Positions 6,369-14,816 of a stretch of 64,000 nt of DNA are shown here, piece after piece. The notes under the pieces are model-generated. The model saw only the letters and a program-made list of their open reading frames with translations, made no database searches and was not told where the DNA came from. Origin of the DNA: an uncultured Ruminococcus sp. (GTDB taxonomy: Bacteria > Bacillota > Clostridia > Oscillospirales > Acutalibacteraceae); contig UQQD01000007.1 of the NCBI GenBank assembly GCA_900543095.1, forward strand, positions 1 through 64,000, read 5' to 3'. Positions within the stretch are counted from its first letter, which is position 1; each line of letters starts with the position of its first letter. Position numbers and translations under genes: made by a program.

Positions 6369-7280
6369 TCACCACGGCTTTATTGAGCCTGTCAGCTCAG
6401 AAACAGAAGCGATATTGTTATCGTCAAGGAATTTTTCCATACCACGGGCAATTTTAATCGGAGCATAGGGGTCGGTAAACAGCACGGTGCCGATTTGCAA
6501 AGCCGAAGCGCCTGCAATCATCATTTCTACCGCATCCTGCCAAGTCGTTATTCCGCCAAGCCCGATAACGGGAATTTTTACGGCGTTTGATACCTGCCAA
6601 ACCATTCTTACAGCAATCGGAAAAACTGCCGCTCCGCTCATTCCTCCGGTGTTGTTGCGGATTATCGGACGGCGTGAGTTTATGTCTATCTTCATACCCG
6701 TGAGTGTGTTTATCAGCGAAACTGCGTCTGCACCGCTGCTTTCTGCCGCCTTTGCAATAGAGGCGATGTCTGTTACATTGGGGCTGAGCTTTACTATGAG
6801 CGGCTTTTTGCAGTGACTGCGTACCTGACGTGTTATCTCTCCGACGCCCTCACAGCTTGTGCCGAATTGTACGCCGCCCTGTTTTACGTTTGGGCATGAT
6901 ATGTTAAGCTCAATCATATCGACATCGGTGTCGCTTAGTTTTTCAGCCATTTCGCAGTATTCTTCGTAGCTGTTGCCTGCGATATTTGCTATAATCACCG
7001 TGTTTTGCTGTTTGAGCCACGGCAAATCCTCTTTTATAAACACGTCAACGCCCGGATTTTGCAGACCTACGGCGTTGAGCATACCCGACGGAGTTTCGGC
7101 TATTCTGGGGGACGGGTTACCGTCACGCTTTTTAAGGGTTATGCCCTTGCAGGAAATGCCGCCCAATGCGCTGAGCGGATAAAATTCGCCGTATTCCCTG
7201 CCAAATCCGAATGTTCCGGAAGCGGCTATCAGCGGATTGCCAAATTCAACTCCTGCGATTTTTACGGATAGATCAGCCAT
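6369..7280 (-). CDS. pyrD: Dihydroorotate dehydrogenase B, catalytic subunit
   Basis: 303 residues, normal length. It oxidises dihydroorotate to orotate with FMN, the fourth step of pyrimidine synthesis. The catalytic base is a cysteine (Cys129 in LNISCPN), as in class 1 enzymes; FMN-binding segments include AASGTFGFG (19-27) and the glycine-rich LGGITTW/QIGT region near the C-terminus. Class 1B is shown by the partner subunit PyrK just upstream, with which the start overlaps by 8 bases. No other pyr gene lies in the window. Confidence 0.96.
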   Translation of the reverse strand: MADLSVKIAGVEFGNPLIAASGTFGFGREYGEFYPLSALGGISCKGITLKKRDGNPSPRIAETPSGMLNAVGLQNPGVDVFIKEDLPWLKQQNTVIIANIAGNSYEEYCEMAEKLSDTDVDMIELNISCPNVKQGGVQFGTSCEGVGEITRQVRSHCKKPLIVKLSPNVTDIASIAKAAESSGADAVSLINTLTGMKIDINSRRPIIRNNTGGMSGAAVFPIAVRMVWQVSNAVKIPVIGLGGITTWQDAVEMMIAGASALQIGTVLFTDPYAPIKIARGMEKFLDDNNIASVSELTGSIKPW

Positions 7281-8031
7281 TGAAAACTACCTCCTCAGCG
7301 TTAAATACAGGACCGTTTTTGCAGACGTGGTGCATAACCTCTTTGCCGTCTGAGATAACCTTTACCGCACAGCCGAGACAGGCGCCTATTCCGCACGCCA
7401 TACGTTCTTCGAGCGATATTTGACAGGGCTTTGAAAATTCCCTGCACAAATCTGCAACCGCTTTCAGCATAGGTGTAGGTCCGCAGGCGCAGACCTCGTC
7501 GATTTCGTTTATCCTGTTTTTGAGAATATCGGTAACAAAGCCCCTTTCACCTGCACTTCCGTCATCGGTGACAAGCACAAGCTCTGCTCCTGCTTTTTTA
7601 AAATCATCTTGCAGTATTACAAGAGCTTTGTTTCTGAAGCCGGTGATGACAAGGGGATTTTCGGTCTGTTTTGCGGTATAGAGCATTGGCGGAACGCCTA
7701 TTCCGCCGCCGATAAGGCAGTATCTCTTACCGTTTTTTATCTTAAATCCGTTGCCGAGCGGCGCAAGAAGATCTACGTCCTCGCCTTTCTTCATCTGCGA
7801 CATCAGCCTTGTGCCTTCGCCCTTTACCTGATAAACAAGTCGCATAATGCCGTTGTCAACGTCGCATATCGAGATTGGACGGCGAAGCGTTTTTGACGGA
7901 ACATAAACGTGTGCAAACTGTCCGCAAAGTGCAGGCAAGGCGTTGTTGTCATACTTTAAACGCATATCAAAAATTCCGTCTGCTATCTCACTGTTTGACA
8001 TCAGGGGATATTTTCTTACGTCGTATTTCAT
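7273..8031 (-). CDS. pyrK: Dihydroorotate dehydrogenase B, electron transfer subunit
   Basis: 252 residues. It has a ferredoxin-NADP reductase-like fold with FAD-binding RPISICD (51-57) and the nucleotide-binding GGGIGVPPM (108-116). The C-terminal [2Fe-2S] cluster uses Cys213, Cys218, Cys221 and Cys237 (spacing C-x4-C-x2-C-x15-C), the PyrK signature. The subunit passes electrons from dihydroorotate via PyrD to NAD+. It is translationally coupled with pyrD. The start is 12 bases from the end of the upstream lipoprotein gene, so the three may be one operon. Confidence 0.95.
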   Translation of the reverse strand: MKYDVRKYPLMSNSEIADGIFDMRLKYDNNALPALCGQFAHVYVPSKTLRRPISICDVDNGIMRLVYQVKGEGTRLMSQMKKGEDVDLLAPLGNGFKIKNGKRYCLIGGGIGVPPMLYTAKQTENPLVITGFRNKALVILQDDFKKAGAELVLVTDDGSAGERGFVTDILKNRINEIDEVCACGPTPMLKAVADLCREFSKPCQISLEERMACGIGACLGCAVKVISDGKEVMHHVCKNGPVFNAEEVVFNG

Positions 8032-8043
8032 ATCATCATTCCT

Positions 8044-9306
8044 TTAAAGATATTCGAGCTTTATCACTACGAAGCCAAGCTCCGTATAGCTGTAGAGCGG
8101 ACTTTGAGTACTGATACACGGCAAATTTTTGTTGACAGAGTTTGTCTCTTCAACCCAACTGTATATATATCCGTCATTGGCAAGGCGGTTAAACGTTTCT
8201 TCAAAATCAAGCCTGCTGTCGATGACAAAAGCAAAGCTGTCTTCGTACTGTTCGGCAGAAGCTATCAGCGCAGTTACGATGTTGTCCGCATTGTCGGGGT
8301 CTGTAAGTATAAGGTTGTTCTTATAAAAGTAGTTATATTCCGTGTTTGTACATTCGGGGACAAAACTGTTATACAGCACGGTGTTGTCGTAGCTGTTGCT
8401 GTCAAGCTCGCTGAAAGTCTTGTTAATTGTGTGGTCGGTGTTTATATCCTCAGTTGTGAGATTAAGATAAAAATATCTTTCTGAATATATATTTTCATTG
8501 CTGTCATTCCAGGTAACATCGGTATGATACCACTCGCCCTCTATCTTGACGCAGTTCCACATATGAGATTCATCTTTTGACGTGCCCTCAACAACGGTAC
8601 ATTCTATTCCGAGTCTGTTGCACAAGAGCTGAAAAGCCTTTGAATAACCGTCGCAAACAGCCTTTCCGTCAAGCAAAGCTCCGCAGACGTTGTGTTCGTT
8701 GCCGAGAGTTTTTCCGTTTGATGCCGCCGTTGCTCCTTCGCTGTCGTATTCGCAGTTGTCAACAAGGTAGTCATTGATATAAAATTCAATATCATAATCG
8801 CCTGCATCATTTGGTGCGGAGGATATAATATTGTCAATTTTATTTTCAAGCTCTCGCCTTAGATTTATAAGGTTAGCGTTCTCTATTGTAAAAATAAGGG
8901 AAAGCACTGTGACGCCGTTACTGTTGTAGTATTCAAAGGTACCGTCTATCCAGAATACCTGGGGATTGTCGCATTGATATGCCAATAGTGCTTGAGTTAT
9001 TGTATTTTCGGAGTATTCGCCGCCAAGCGAAAATTCCTCGCTTGCCGATTTGTTTGCATATTCGTCTATCATCGAATAAATGCGTTGTTTGTCCGCACTG
9101 TCAAGGCTTTGGTATCCGTAGCCCGAATATGCCTCGGTTCTCGGTTTTGCCTGAGATGGTGTTGTTGTTGAATTTTGAGAGTCCGAGCTTCCTTTGTCGG
9201 AGGCTTCAAAGATGTCAAATACGGTACAGCCGCACAATGTTGCGGCGCACAAAAGGATTGATATTACGGAAAGTAAAATTTTGTGTTTAATATTATATAG
9301 CTTCAA
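8044..9306 (-). CDS. Lipoprotein with transglutaminase-like domain
   Basis: 420 residues. Lipobox LCGC gives lipidated Cys27. A Ser/Thr-rich linker (residues 34-58) follows. The middle carries a transglutaminase-like cysteine protease fold: Cys218 in GKAVCDGYS, His248 in ESHMWN and Asp263 in YHTDVTWND form the likely triad. Proteins of this type in Clostridia are outer-surface peptidases or cross-linking enzymes acting on cell wall or host protein; the substrate is unknown. The C-terminal ~120 residues are not recognised. The gene is upstream of pyrK by 12 bases, which may simply be crowding. A TTTTATTTTTTTC tract lies near its 5' side. Confidence 0.85.
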   Translation of the reverse strand: MKLYNIKHKILLSVISILLCAATLCGCTVFDIFEASDKGSSDSQNSTTTPSQAKPRTEAYSGYGYQSLDSADKQRIYSMIDEYANKSASEEFSLGGEYSENTITQALLAYQCDNPQVFWIDGTFEYYNSNGVTVLSLIFTIENANLINLRRELENKIDNIISSAPNDAGDYDIEFYINDYLVDNCEYDSEGATAASNGKTLGNEHNVCGALLDGKAVCDGYSKAFQLLCNRLGIECTVVEGTSKDESHMWNCVKIEGEWYHTDVTWNDSNENIYSERYFYLNLTTEDINTDHTINKTFSELDSNSYDNTVLYNSFVPECTNTEYNYFYKNNLILTDPDNADNIVTALIASAEQYEDSFAFVIDSRLDFEETFNRLANDGYIYSWVEETNSVNKNLPCISTQSPLYSYTELGFVVIKLEYL

Positions 9307-9353
9307 AAAATCACCTGAATATATTTTACTTTATTTTTTTCAACTCGTCAATA

Positions 9354-9382
9354 TTGCGTTTGATATATTTATGTGTTAAAAT
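9354..9382 (+). promoter_or_regulatory. Promoter of queT
   Basis: TTGCGT (9354-9359), 17-base spacer, TAAAAT (9377-9382). The expected start point lies just at the 5' side of the riboswitch stem at 9389. Confidence 0.7.
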
Positions 9383-9388
9383 ACTATC

Positions 9389-9433
9389 GGTCTGTTCGCA
9401 AAATCCAGACCTTAAATAAATACTACGGAGGAA
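9389..9433 (+). promoter_or_regulatory. PreQ1-I-type riboswitch controlling translation of queT
   Basis: Stem GGTCTG (9389-9394) pairs with CAGACC (9406-9411) around the loop TTCGCAAAATC, and is followed by an A-rich tail TTAAATAAATACTACGGAGG (9412-9431) that contains the RBS. This is the compact H-type pseudoknot layout of preQ1-I aptamers (compare the Thermoanaerobacter version with its UCGC loop and UUAACAAAA tail). The position in front of a queuosine-precursor transporter fits. The RBS would be taken into the pseudoknot when preQ1 is bound. Loop bases were compared from memory. Confidence 0.72.
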
Positions 9434-9439
9434 TTTAAT

Positions 9440-9973
9440 ATGAAAAACAAATCAACGCTGTACCTTGTACAGGCGTCGGTCATTGCCGCATTGTATGCGG
9501 TGCTGACAATTTTGCAAAATGTGCTTTTGCCCGGTTCTGCTTCTTATGCAGTGCAGTTCAGGGTGGCAGAGGTTATGACCGTATTTGCGCTGTTTACGCC
9601 GGCGGCAATTCCCGGACTTACGATAGGCTGTGTGATTGCAAACATCAGCTCACTTTCGTCGCTCGGTCCGTATGATATGATATTCGGGTCTGCGGCAAGC
9701 CTGATAACCGCAATTTTGATGTATCGCCTGAGAAACGTCAAATTGTTTAAAATGCCGATACTTGCCTGCCTTATGCCTGCGCTCATAAACGGAATTTTGG
9801 TTGGGTTTGAAATAGAATTCTTTTTTGTCGCAGGCGAATTCCATTTTTGGGATTTTCTTTTGCAGGGCGGACTGGTTGCGCTCGGAGAGCTTGGAGTTTT
9901 GCTTGTGTTGGGACTTCCGTTTACAAAATTATTATCACATTTTTCTGTATTTCAACGTACAAACAATAAATAA
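9440..9973 (+). CDS. queT: ECF transporter S component, queuosine precursor type (QueT)
   Basis: 177 residues with about five or six hydrophobic segments. The family signature is visible near the N-terminus: LPGSASYAVQFRVAEVM followed by FTPAAIPGLTIGC. QueT proteins are the substrate-binding membrane subunits that work with the shared ECF energy module (EcfA, EcfA', EcfT; not in this window) to import preQ0/preQ1 or a related precursor. The preQ1-type riboswitch upstream supports this. RBS CGGAGG at 9426-9431. Confidence 0.88.
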   Translation: MKNKSTLYLVQASVIAALYAVLTILQNVLLPGSASYAVQFRVAEVMTVFALFTPAAIPGLTIGCVIANISSLSSLGPYDMIFGSAASLITAILMYRLRNVKLFKMPILACLMPALINGILVGFEIEFFFVAGEFHFWDFLLQGGLVALGELGVLLVLGLPFTKLLSHFSVFQRTNNK

Positions 9974-10043
9974 ATTTACGGCAATAAATTCAGCGCAGGA
10001 ACACTTAGAATAACAAATATATTATAAATCCGATTAAAAAGAA

Positions 10044-10105
10044 AAAGCTATAATTCACATCATACCCATTGGCATTGTTGATTGTGGATTATAGCCTTTA
10101 ATTTT
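10044..10105 (+). terminator. Terminator of queT
   Basis: A long stem AAAGCTATAATTCAC/GTGGATTATAGCCTTT (10044-10059 with 10084-10099), 24-base loop, then AATTTTTGTTTTG. A second short hairpin CGCCGT/ACGGCG at about 10147-10162 lies after the minus-strand ABC operon and may be its own terminator, though it has no T-run. Confidence 0.7.
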
Positions 10106-10176
10106 TGTTTTGTTCTTTTTTGCGCTGAAAGCGTCAGTCCGTTAGCGCCGTATTTACGGCGATAATGCTTTATTGT

Positions 10177-11049
10177 TTATCCCTTGACTGCGCCTGCAAC
10201 AACGCCCTCGATAATATATTTTTGACAAGCAAAATAGAACACTACTATCGGGATAATACTCAGCACAATCAGTGCCATAATTGCGCTTGTGTCCGAATGA
10301 CCGTAAGAGCCGTTGAGGTACTGAATGTGAATAGGAATAGTTCTGTAGGTCTTGTCGAGAATAAGGTACGGCAACAGATAGTCGTTCCATATCCACATGG
10401 TTTCAAGTATTGCTACAGAAATGAATGTCGGTTTCATTATCGGCAAAACGATACCGAAAAATGTTTTGAGCGGGCCTGCGCCGTCAACGTCTGCCGCTTC
10501 TTCAATTTCTATCGGTATTGATTTTACAAAGCCTGTAAACATAAATACCGCAAGTCCCGCACCGAATCCGAGGTAGATTATCAAGATACCCCAAGGAGTG
10601 GTGAGGTGAAGGTTGTCCGCTGTTTTTGAAAGTGTGAACATTACCATCTGGAACGGCACTACCATTGAGAATATGCAGAAATAATAGATTATCTTGCATA
10701 TGACGGAATTTGAACGGCTGAGGTACCATGCACACATTGAGGTGCATAAAAGTATCAGCGCAACACCGAATATCGTAATGAAAAAGCTGCATACGATAGT
10801 TTTCCAAAACGGGAAGTTGCCGTAGAACATACCGGTGATATAGCTGTCAAGTCCGCTGAAGGTTTCTGATGTCGGAAATGCAAACGGAGCCTGGCTGATA
10901 GCCTTGTTTGTCTTAAAGGAGTCCATCAGTACAACAAAAACCGGAACAACATAGAATATAGAAATTATCGTAAAAAGAACGGTAAGGATTTTCATTCCGA
11001 CCGTCTGTTTCTTTTTGACAGGTCTTTCTTTTGCTTTTATCTTTGCCAT
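10177..11049 (-). CDS. Sugar ABC transporter permease, MalG-like
   Basis: 290 residues with six predicted membrane segments. The cytoplasmic EAA loop that docks with the ATPase reads EEAADVDGAGPLKTFFGIVLP-like, close to residues 191-210. It belongs to the carbohydrate-uptake-1 family of permeases for oligosaccharides. The start codon overlaps the stop of the MalF-like partner by one base (TAATG), showing coupling. It is the last gene of the binding protein-permease-permease operon. The ATPase is absent; in many Firmicutes one MsmK/UgpC-type ATPase serves several such systems. Confidence 0.93.
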   Translation of the reverse strand: MAKIKAKERPVKKKQTVGMKILTVLFTIISIFYVVPVFVVLMDSFKTNKAISQAPFAFPTSETFSGLDSYITGMFYGNFPFWKTIVCSFFITIFGVALILLCTSMCAWYLSRSNSVICKIIYYFCIFSMVVPFQMVMFTLSKTADNLHLTTPWGILIIYLGFGAGLAVFMFTGFVKSIPIEIEEAADVDGAGPLKTFFGIVLPIMKPTFISVAILETMWIWNDYLLPYLILDKTYRTIPIHIQYLNGSYGHSDTSAIMALIVLSIIPIVVFYFACQKYIIEGVVAGAVKG

Positions 11050-11924
11050 TACTGCTGCACCTCTCTTTTCCGTGTAAAGTACAACTGAGCCAAAGCGATA
11101 ACCACAACGACGAGGAAGAAGATAACGCCCTCTGCCTGACCGACGCCGCGGGAATTCTGGTTCTTATAGAAGGTGTTGTAGATGTTGAGCGCCAGCATTT
11201 CCGTTTGATATATCATCGTGCCTCCGGAGGACACAACGCCCGGGTCTCCGCCTGTAAGCGCAAGGTTTTGGTCAAACAGTTTAAACGAGTTTGTCAGCGT
11301 TAGAAACGTGCATATCGTAATTGACGGAGCCATCATCGGAAGTGTTACATGACCGAGAAGCTGTTTTCGGTTTGCACCGTCGATTCTTGCCGCTTCATAC
11401 AGGTCGGCGGGCACGCTTTGGAAGCCTGCAATATATATGATCATCATATATCCCGCCTGTTGCCAGCACATCAGGATTATCAGTCCCCAAAATCCGAATG
11501 CTGAATTGAGCTTAATGTTGGTGCCGAAATTCATAAGAATTCCGTTAAAAATAAGCTGCCATATATAGCCCAAAATAATTCCGCCGATAAGGTTCGGCAT
11601 AAAGAACACTGTTCTGAAGATGTTTGAGCCTCTTATTCCGAGCGTAAGGACATACGCCACGGCAAACGCTATCAGATTGATAAGAATTACCGACACAACG
11701 ACGAACAATGCGGTAAACCAAAAAGCTCTCAAAAAGCCTTCGTTCTGAAACGCCTTTACATAGTTGCCGAGTCCGATAAAGGTTGCGTCACTTGTGGTTC
11801 TGAATTTGCAGAACGAAAGATAGATTCCCTGAAAGAACGGATATACAAAACCGATTATGAATGCAGCAAGCGTCGGAAGGACAAATACAAGAAAATACAG
11901 TTTTCTTTTAGGTTTCTTAAACAT
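11049..11924 (-). CDS. Sugar ABC transporter permease, MalF-like
   Basis: 291 residues with six membrane segments. The EAA loop reads DLYEAARIDGANRKQL. It forms the channel with the MalG-like protein. It lies between the binding protein gene and the second permease; a hairpin terminator at 11942-11972 separates it from the binding protein gene. The likely ligands are malto- or other oligosaccharides, but specificity cannot be read off. Confidence 0.93.
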   Translation of the reverse strand: MFKKPKRKLYFLVFVLPTLAAFIIGFVYPFFQGIYLSFCKFRTTSDATFIGLGNYVKAFQNEGFLRAFWFTALFVVVSVILINLIAFAVAYVLTLGIRGSNIFRTVFFMPNLIGGIILGYIWQLIFNGILMNFGTNIKLNSAFGFWGLIILMCWQQAGYMMIIYIAGFQSVPADLYEAARIDGANRKQLLGHVTLPMMAPSITICTFLTLTNSFKLFDQNLALTGGDPGVVSSGGTMIYQTEMLALNIYNTFYKNQNSRGVGQAEGVIFFLVVVVIALAQLYFTRKREVQQ

Positions 11925-11941
11925 AATAACTTGCCTTTCTG

Positions 11942-11972
11942 AAAAAAGCAGGGGAGCGGAAGCCGCCCCCCT
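11942..11972 (-). terminator. Partial terminator between binding protein and permease genes
   Basis: On the minus strand a GC-rich stem GGGGGGCGG/CCGCTCCCC type (11951-11971) is followed by TGCTTTTTTC. Such leaky terminators commonly let binding protein be made in excess of permeases. Confidence 0.7.
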
Positions 11973-12025
11973 ACCGAATGTTTGCTATCTGCTATTAATA
12001 TTAGCAAATGTTTTGATTTAATTCA

Positions 12026-13375
12026 TCAATGATTTGCGGCATATTCGGTAGCCCAACCGTCAACAAATGCTTTTACAACATCGTCCCAAGCACCCTGACC
12101 TGCGGCATACTGTGTAAGAGCTGTACCAACGCCGTTTTTCCAGTCTTCACTCGGCATTGTTGTGAAGTTCCAGCTTACAGGTGTTTTGCCTGCTTCTGTG
12201 TTAGCCTGGTCAACTTTAACAAATACGTTGTTTGTAGCCTGAGCGTTCTTGAACGGGATTACAAAGTTCATATCTGTTGCCATAGCCTTTGTGCCTGCTT
12301 CGCTTGTTACACACCAGTTGAGGAACTTGAGTGTAGCAGCCTGATCGTCAGCGCTTGCCTTGTTGTTTACACACCAATAGTTCTCAGAACCTGTGCAAAG
12401 ACCCTGGTTAGCTTCATCGCCCACACCGATGTAGATCGGGAGCATACCGAGCTGATCGTCAGTCATACCTGCTGCTGTGAGGTTAGCATATTCCCAAGAA
12501 CCGTTCTGGAAGAATACAGCCTCGCCTGTTGAGAATTCTGTTTCGGAATCGGTTGCAGTCTTGCTTGCAAGATCTGTTGGTGAGCAGGTTGAATTGTTGA
12601 TATAAAGATCAAAGATGTTTTTGTAGTTGTCAAGGTATGTGCCCTTGATTGCAGGAGTTGAAGTTTCGTTGTTGTCCTTGTACTCAAAGTAAATCGGGAG
12701 GTTAGCAAGGTGAGTCTTGAATCTCCAGTCTGAAGAGCTGTCCATACCTGCTGATGTGAAGGCACCCTTTACTCCGAGAGCGTCTGCATTTGCCTGAATT
12801 TCTTCGGCAACAGTCTTGAGCTTATCAAAGCTGTTGATCTCGTCAATTGACTTAACCGTAGCAAAGTCTGATTCGCAGTATTTCTGGAGAAGTTCTTTGT
12901 TGTAGATGATACCGTATGACTCGATAACATAAGCGATACCGTAAACTGCGTTGTCCTCTTTGAGGGCATAGTCTTCTGTTGTGAGCTGCTTGTAGATGTC
13001 AGAGCCGCTCAGATCAGCGCAGTAATCTTTCCAGTTTGCAAGACCAACAGGACCGTTTACCTGGAAAAGAGTCGGAGCGTCAGCCTTGTCCATTTCTGAA
13101 GTAAGCGTACTCTCATATGTTCCTTCGGCAGCAGTCTTAACAGTTACCTGTGTGCCTGTTTCTTCTGTGTATGCCTTAGCGAGCTGTTGCCAGGCTGCGT
13201 CCTGTTCGGGTTTAAAGTTCAAATAATAAACCTTTCCGTTTGCGGCATCACCGCCGGCAGCCGAACTGTCGGTAGCCGAAGAACTTGACTGACCGTTACA
13301 GCCTGCCAAAGCAGTTACAGACATAAGACCTGCGAGCGCGAGCGCAGAAATTCTTGTGATGTTTTTTCTTTTCAT
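12026..13375 (-). CDS. Sugar ABC transporter substrate-binding lipoprotein
   Basis: 449 residues. Signal peptide with lipobox LAGC, so Cys26 is lipidated. A Ser/Ala/Gly-rich linker follows, then a family 1 solute-binding fold (KVYYLNFKPEQDAAWQQLA start, FFQNGSWEYANL near residue 292, and a C-terminal FVDGWATEYA). It captures a sugar outside the cell and hands it to the two permeases encoded downstream. Length and layout match maltose/oligosaccharide binding proteins of Clostridia. The gene is first in its operon with its own promoter. Confidence 0.93.
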   Translation of the reverse strand: MKRKNITRISALALAGLMSVTALAGCNGQSSSSATDSSAAGGDAANGKVYYLNFKPEQDAAWQQLAKAYTEETGTQVTVKTAAEGTYESTLTSEMDKADAPTLFQVNGPVGLANWKDYCADLSGSDIYKQLTTEDYALKEDNAVYGIAYVIESYGIIYNKELLQKYCESDFATVKSIDEINSFDKLKTVAEEIQANADALGVKGAFTSAGMDSSSDWRFKTHLANLPIYFEYKDNNETSTPAIKGTYLDNYKNIFDLYINNSTCSPTDLASKTATDSETEFSTGEAVFFQNGSWEYANLTAAGMTDDQLGMLPIYIGVGDEANQGLCTGSENYWCVNNKASADDQAATLKFLNWCVTSEAGTKAMATDMNFVIPFKNAQATNNVFVKVDQANTEAGKTPVSWNFTTMPSEDWKNGVGTALTQYAAGQGAWDDVVKAFVDGWATEYAANH

Positions 13376-13404
13376 TCTGTTTCACCTTATTTCATAGATT
13401 TTAT

Positions 13405-13421
13405 CCGATATTTAGTATCGG
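13405..13421 (-). promoter_or_regulatory. Palindrome in the leader of the sugar ABC operon
   Basis: CCGATA-TTTAG-TATCGG, a perfect inverted repeat of 6 bp arms, lies between the promoter and the binding protein gene. It could be an operator for a sugar regulator or an mRNA hairpin. No regulator gene is adjacent. Confidence 0.4.
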
Positions 13422-13465
13422 AATAATTGCGAAAACAACAATCAGTTATTTTCGTCGTTACTTTA

Positions 13466-13494
13466 AGAATATCACACGTTTTAGAAAAGTGCAA
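13466..13494 (-). promoter_or_regulatory. Promoter of the sugar ABC operon
   Basis: On the minus strand: TTGCAC (complement of 13489-13494), 17-base spacer, TATTCT (13466-13471). The leader to the start codon is about 85 bases. Confidence 0.65.
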
Positions 13495-13772
13495 TAGTTT
13501 TATTATTAATTTTTTTAAAAAAATTATGCAACTGTAAAAATGCTGTCGAATACAGCTGAAAAATACAATAGTAATAAAAAATAAATCATTTTAATTTTTG
13601 TGTAGAAATTACGTTTATATTAACACGGCAGTGGTTTCGTATATATTTACAGATATTTACAAATTGTGCAACGCAGACACATCGTACAATAATATTAATT
13701 GCAAATAACTATTGCAATATCACGCTTCATTTGGTAAAATTTATTCAACGACTTTGCAAAGGACAATTAACA

Positions 13773-14609
13773 ATGAAAAAATTTAAACAATCCGCTTTCT
13801 CTCGATTTTTTGTGTTTTTTCCGAAAATGTTTTTATCGGGACTTATATACTCCGCCGCACTTGCGCTTTTTACGGGTTTGTTTGTGCTGATAAGTTATAT
13901 TGTAAAATACAACAACATTATCATCTGGGGACTCGGAATAATTCCGTCGTTTCCGTTTTATGCGGGACTTGTAACGGTTATCAGGAAATATCTTCTTGAA
14001 AAACAAACACCGCCGCTTTTAAAAACCTTTTTCGGAGCCGTCAAAAACAATATCAAAAGGTTCCTTATTCACGGTGCGGTTTTATATATGGTGGTTGCTT
14101 TCGGCACATTTGCGATTATCTATTACTATACTCTCGCACAAACCGATGTTGTGTTCAGCTCCGTGCTTACAATATATATGATATTTGAGGCGGTACTCGT
14201 AGTTGTGATGTTTTATGTTCCCATAATGGAGGTCACATATGAGTTAAAGCTCGTTGATATTTACAAAAACGCATTTTTACTGGTGTTCGGCAAGATATTG
14301 CGAAACCTTGCGGCACTTGCGGCACTTGCGGCCGTAACCGCTGTGTTTGCTTTGGCACTTGTGTTTGCAAAAGGGGTATGGTATATTGCGGCGGCGGTAA
14401 TTGCGGTTGCGCTGTATCCGCTTTTGTACTGCGCCGTTTCAAATATAATAATTTCAAAGGGACTTCAGGATTCTGTTGGAAGCTTTACACAAAAGCCGAT
14501 TGATGAGGAAAAGCTTGAAGAACAGCGCAGGCTTGACAATCTTGCCGTTGAAAACGACCGGTCGGACAGCGACTATGTGTTCGTAAACGGAAGAATGATA
14601 AAAAAATAA
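13773..14609 (+). CDS. Integral membrane protein, DUF624/YesL-like
   Basis: 278 residues from the ATG at 13773, chosen over 13731 because AAAGGAC lies ~10 bases before it. About five to six membrane segments fill residues 15-225, followed by a charged cytoplasmic tail rich in Glu, Arg and Asp. The pattern and length resemble the YesL (DUF624) family, which is often encoded beside sugar ABC transporters of the same type as the one next door. The function is unknown; it may help assembly or regulation of the permease. Family assignment is tentative. Confidence 0.7.
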   Translation: MKKFKQSAFSRFFVFFPKMFLSGLIYSAALALFTGLFVLISYIVKYNNIIIWGLGIIPSFPFYAGLVTVIRKYLLEKQTPPLLKTFFGAVKNNIKRFLIHGAVLYMVVAFGTFAIIYYYTLAQTDVVFSSVLTIYMIFEAVLVVVMFYVPIMEVTYELKLVDIYKNAFLLVFGKILRNLAALAALAAVTAVFALALVFAKGVWYIAAAVIAVALYPLLYCAVSNIIISKGLQDSVGSFTQKPIDEEKLEEQRRLDNLAVENDRSDSDYVFVNGRMIKK

Positions 14610-14610
14610 T

Positions 14611-14700
14611 CTAAGCAAAGCTAACGCCTTCCTGCATTGTTTGCAATCGTTGCAAGCTCTGCCCTTGCAAGCAAAGCAGAACTTTGCTACAATTTAAATA
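14611..14700 (-). repeat. Dispersed intergenic repeat, family A, copy 2 (inverted orientation)
   Basis: Reverse complement: ATTTAAATTGTAGCAAAG, then TCTGCTTTGCTTGCAAGG, GCAGAGCTTGC, ATTGCAAACAATGCAGGAAG and a TTAG end. It begins directly after the DUF624-like gene stop. Confidence 0.7.
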
Positions 14701-14756
14701 AGATTGCCGTATTTAGATGCAGAAAGCGTTTCTTTGCTAAATGCGGAACTAAAAAT

Positions 14757-14800
14757 AAAACGGACGATCGGGAAAGGCTTTCCGACCGTCCGTTGTTTTA
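14757..14800. terminator. Bidirectional terminator
   Basis: Stem AAAACGGACG-TCGG-AAAG with CTTTCCGA-CGTCCGTTGTTTT, near-perfect over ~18 bp, flanked by A-rich and T-rich sequence. It serves the plus-strand membrane protein gene and the minus-strand GH13 gene. Confidence 0.8.
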
Positions 14801-14816
14801 TATTGTGTTACAGTGA

